Of a DNA stretch of 64,000 nucleotides, positions 61,813 through 64,000 are shown piece by piece. Position numbers and translations under genes: made by a program. Location of the stretch: assembly GCF_017115045.1 (NCBI RefSeq), contig NZ_JABXKK010000040.1, positions 140,977 to 204,976 of the forward strand, written 5' to 3'. The notes under the pieces were generated by a model, which saw nothing but the letters and a program-made list of their open reading frames with translations, did not search any database and was not told the origin of the DNA. This stretch comes from Nostoc sp. NMS8 (GTDB lineage Bacteria; Cyanobacteriota; Cyanobacteriia; Cyanobacteriales; Nostocaceae). Each line of letters begins with the position of its first letter. Within the stretch, counting starts at the first letter, position 1.

Positions 61813-62781
61813 TCAATGCCCTATTTCCACTTCGATATCTTGTAAAGCTTGGGCTACTATCTCTGCTTGTTCGATTTGTTGATTTAGGGTAAATATTTCT
61901 AAGGCTTGTTGATAGTAAACACGAGCTTTTGAGAGATTATTAGGATTACCCGCTTCTGCTTTTTCGGAGTCATCGGGTAAGTTGAATAAGGCGTTGGCTT
62001 TGTTTGAAATTGTGTTAGCGTATTCTAGAGGTGTATCTTGGAGATTACGCACTTTTAGCGCTTCATCATAAGCTGCGATCGCACGTAAGTTATTTTCCAC
62101 AGGATGGGAACTCACTAAATATTGCAAAGCGTTACCCAAGTTGTTTTGCAACATCGCATATTCTCTGGGATGGTCAATCAGATTAATATGCTTGAGTGCG
62201 ACCTCAAATGATTGCACAGCTAACCCTTGACGCAAGTATTCCCGTTCTGATGCCAGTGGCATAGAAAGGTAAGCGATCGCAATATTGTTATATAAGATCG
62301 CGTATTCTTGGGGGTAATCTTCCCAAGTGAATACCCGCAAAGCCTCATGATAAGCCTGGATGCTGTCAGTTATCCGCGCCAAATTGAAGGGCACAAGCGA
62401 CTGCAACACCAGCCCAAAATTCATCTGTGTCTCTGCTACTTCCTCTGGTGAAGCTAATTCCTGTAAAATTGGCAGTGCTTCTTCATAACCTGCTTTCGCT
62501 TGCGTCAGCAGTTGGTAATCAGCATCCGGTATTGCTTGTAATGTCCCTGACATCCCCACTTGCGCCCTGGCTTTCAGTAGGGGATACTCCTCACCACACA
62601 TTTCATAAGCCCGGTAATATAAGCCAACTGCATTTCGCAAGTCTTGGGCTGTTTTGGGCTTTTTTTGAAAACCCTGTGCGATCTCAATCAGCATTTGGAT
62701 TTTTTCTTCTGCTGAAGCTGACTCCGATGCAACAGCTGCTACCGCAGCTTTCACCGCCGAATCTGTAATGCTGGGGTTCAT
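61813..62781 (-). CDS. TPR-type protein at the head of the hyp operon
   Basis: From the ATG at 62781 the protein has 322 residues; the frame continues to a GTG at 62823. It is a chain of helix pairs of TPR character: AYHEALRVFTWEDYPQEYAI, SFEVALKHINLIDHPREYAM and AYDEALKVRNLQDTPLEYAN are near-repeats, each followed by LYNNIAIAYL- or LQNNLGNALQ-type helices. It should be a protein-binding scaffold. It lies 53 bp before the small membrane-protein genes on the same strand. Confidence 0.8.
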   Translation of the reverse strand: MNPSITDSAVKAAVAAVASESASAEEKIQMLIEIAQGFQKKPKTAQDLRNAVGLYYRAYEMCGEEYPLLKARAQVGMSGTLQAIPDADYQLLTQAKAGYEEALPILQELASPEEVAETQMNFGLVLQSLVPFNLARITDSIQAYHEALRVFTWEDYPQEYAILYNNIAIAYLSMPLASEREYLRQGLAVQSFEVALKHINLIDHPREYAMLQNNLGNALQYLVSSHPVENNLRAIAAYDEALKVRNLQDTPLEYANTISNKANALFNLPDDSEKAEAGNPNNLSKARVYYQQALEIFTLNQQIEQAEIVAQALQDIEVEIGH

Positions 62782-63245
62782 AACTCTGCCGTACTCTAGC
62801 CAATTGGGAATTGAGTCCAACACCCATGAACGATCGAAACACGCGATCGCATTTCATCACGGGCCATACTGATTTACGCAGGCTTCGAGTCCTTTAGGCG
62901 GAATTCCCCTTTTTTGTCTGAGACTAGGGCTAATGATTAAGGACTAGGGAAAGAATTGATCCCATGTCCAATATCCAATACCCCATGCCCAATCAATTTT
63001 TTTACTATAAAACACCCTATTTCTAAAATTCTAGGGGGAAATTGCTAATATTAATGTCAGCTTTAAACACCTAATATTTTAAAAATACTTTTTGTATCAT
63101 GAACTGACACAATTTAAATATTATTTCTTGAATTGTTGACATACATATATACAATATTTTACCAGCTAATTTTTGTATACTCCAAAGATTCGCCACGGGA
63201 TCATCGAAGTGTAAAATATATTTATCAACTGTAAAACAAGCCACC
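62782..63245. promoter_or_regulatory. Divergent region at the head of the hyp operon
   Basis: This AT-rich gap should carry the promoters of the leftward hyp operon and the rightward nuclease-like gene. A HIP1-like site is at about 62842, and short CCAATACCCC-type repeats are at 62968-62990. I could not place a NtcA site with confidence. Confidence 0.4.
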
Positions 63246-64000
63246 TTGAAAACAGACAGCATCTTCTATCGGATATTTCAGAGTATCCCCAGTACTTTCT
63301 TTGAACTAATTAACCAACCGCCCCAACTAGCTAGTGTTTACCAATTTTCTTCAGTAGAAGTCAAACAACTAGCCTTTAGAATCGATGGTGTTTTCCTCCC
63401 AAATGCAGCAGAACTACCCATTTATTTTGCCGAAGTGCAATTTCAACCAGACAAAAAGTTCTACTCACGTTTATTTACCGAAATCTTTAACTATCTCGAT
63501 AAAACCGAATTAACCAACAATTGGCGCGGTGTTGTCATCTACCCCAACCGTAGCGTTGATACTGGAGATACCGAAAGATATACAGAATTACTCAACTCAC
63601 AACGAGTGACTCGCGTCTATCTTGACGAATTAAGCTCAATTGAGACATCATCAATCGGCATAGAGACAGTTAAACTCATCATCGAACCCGAATCAACCGC
63701 GACAACAAGAGCGATCGAAATAGTCAACAGTGCTAGAGAGCAAATTCTAGATGTCGCTACTATTAGGGAAATTATACAATTGATAGAGACGATATTAATC
63801 TACAAGTTGCCGCGATTGACCCAGGAGGAGATCGGAAAAATGTTTGGAGCAAATGAGTTAAAGCAAACTAGATTTTACCAAGATGTTTTTGCAGAAGGTG
63901 AGCAAAAGGGGAAACAAGAAGGTAGGCAAGAAGGTAGACAAGAAGGTAAGTTAGAAACGATACCCCGGTTATTAGCGTTGGGTTTAAGTATTGAGGACAT
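63246..64000 (+). CDS. Rpn/DUF2887-family nuclease-like protein (partial)
   Basis: A frame from TTG at 63246 stays open to the window edge (251 codons). It starts LKTDSIFYRIFQSIPSTFFE, the usual opening of the cyanobacterial DUF2887/Rpn-type family, and carries a PD-(D/E)XK-like core: FRIDGVFLP and PIYFAEVQFQ. Near the end is a Gly/Gln/Glu-rich repeat (EGEQKGKQEGRQEGRQEGK) often found in this family. Related Rpn proteins promote recombination. The 3' end is cut by the window. Confidence 0.8.
   Translation, partial: MKTDSIFYRIFQSIPSTFFELINQPPQLASVYQFSSVEVKQLAFRIDGVFLPNAAELPIYFAEVQFQPDKKFYSRLFTEIFNYLDKTELTNNWRGVVIYPNRSVDTGDTERYTELLNSQRVTRVYLDELSSIETSSIGIETVKLIIEPESTATTRAIEIVNSAREQILDVATIREIIQLIETILIYKLPRLTQEEIGKMFGANELKQTRFYQDVFAEGEQKGKQEGRQEGRQEGKLETIPRLLALGLSIED

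Overview
This 64 kb window comes from a filamentous, heterocyst-forming cyanobacterium, most likely Nostoc or a close relative. The palindrome GCGATCGC (HIP1) recurs throughout. The window carries nitrogenase-associated genes (cnfR/patB, fdxB, an ArsC-like nitrogenase-associated protein), a cytochrome oxidase operon of the heterocyst-linked cox2 type, and the extended hyp operon that matures uptake hydrogenase. Intergenic DNA is full of short tandem heptamer repeats and small inverted-repeat elements, which is also typical of Nostocales. No rRNA, tRNA or CRISPR array was found.

Region 1 (1-4.2 kb, + strand) looks like the edge of a specialised-metabolite cluster: two nearly identical tandem O-methyltransferases, a sucrase/ferredoxin-like Fe-S protein, a small unrecognised protein and an MbtH-like NRPS partner. 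No NRPS is in view, so the cluster may lie to the left.

Region 2 (4.4-12.6 kb, mostly - strand) is an accessory/defence region. Its core is a type I Zorya-like set: a MotA/TolQ-like ZorA with a long coiled-coil tail, a MotB/OmpA-like ZorB and an EH-signature ZorC. ZorA is divided in two by one in-frame TAA codon, and no ZorD helicase is present. The module abuts a truncated DUF6888-like gene next to a RelE-type toxin/antitoxin pair. An unrecognised gene pair, a Uma2 nuclease and a restriction-endonuclease-like protein follow.

Region 3 (12.7-33.4 kb) is mainly housekeeping: acs, an xisH/xisI pair, TPR, DUF1517, glycosyltransferase, RDD/pentapeptide, GNAT, ruvX, DUF3727, YqeG phosphatase, proB, HAD and ROK sugar kinase, and a Mut7-C protein. 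A PD-(D/E)XK-like gene at 27.2 kb is broken by a 5-bp near-duplication.

Region 4 (34.4-44.7 kb) is a diazotrophy locus whose order (cnfR divergent from fdxB, then coxB-coxA-coxC) matches, from memory, the all2512-asr2513-alr2514/5/6 locus of Anabaena PCC 7120. CnfR activates nif genes under low oxygen, FdxB can feed electrons to nitrogenase, and the terminal oxidase would help keep the heterocyst micro-oxic. A candidate structured RNA lies upstream of fdxB, and a nine-unit 21-bp minisatellite separates coxA from coxC.

Region 5 (44.7-51.6 kb) holds small elements, a ParE-type toxin pair, cysK, several small unrecognised genes and a luciferase-like monooxygenase.

Region 6 (51.7-62.8 kb, - strand) is the extended hyp operon, read from right to left: TPR protein, two small membrane proteins, a NifU-Rieske fusion, an NHL-repeat protein, hypF, hypC, hypD, hypE, hypA, hypB. 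These proteins build and insert the Ni-Fe(CN)2CO centre. The hydrogenase subunits hupS/hupL are not in the window. A partial Rpn/DUF2887-type nuclease gene runs off the right edge.
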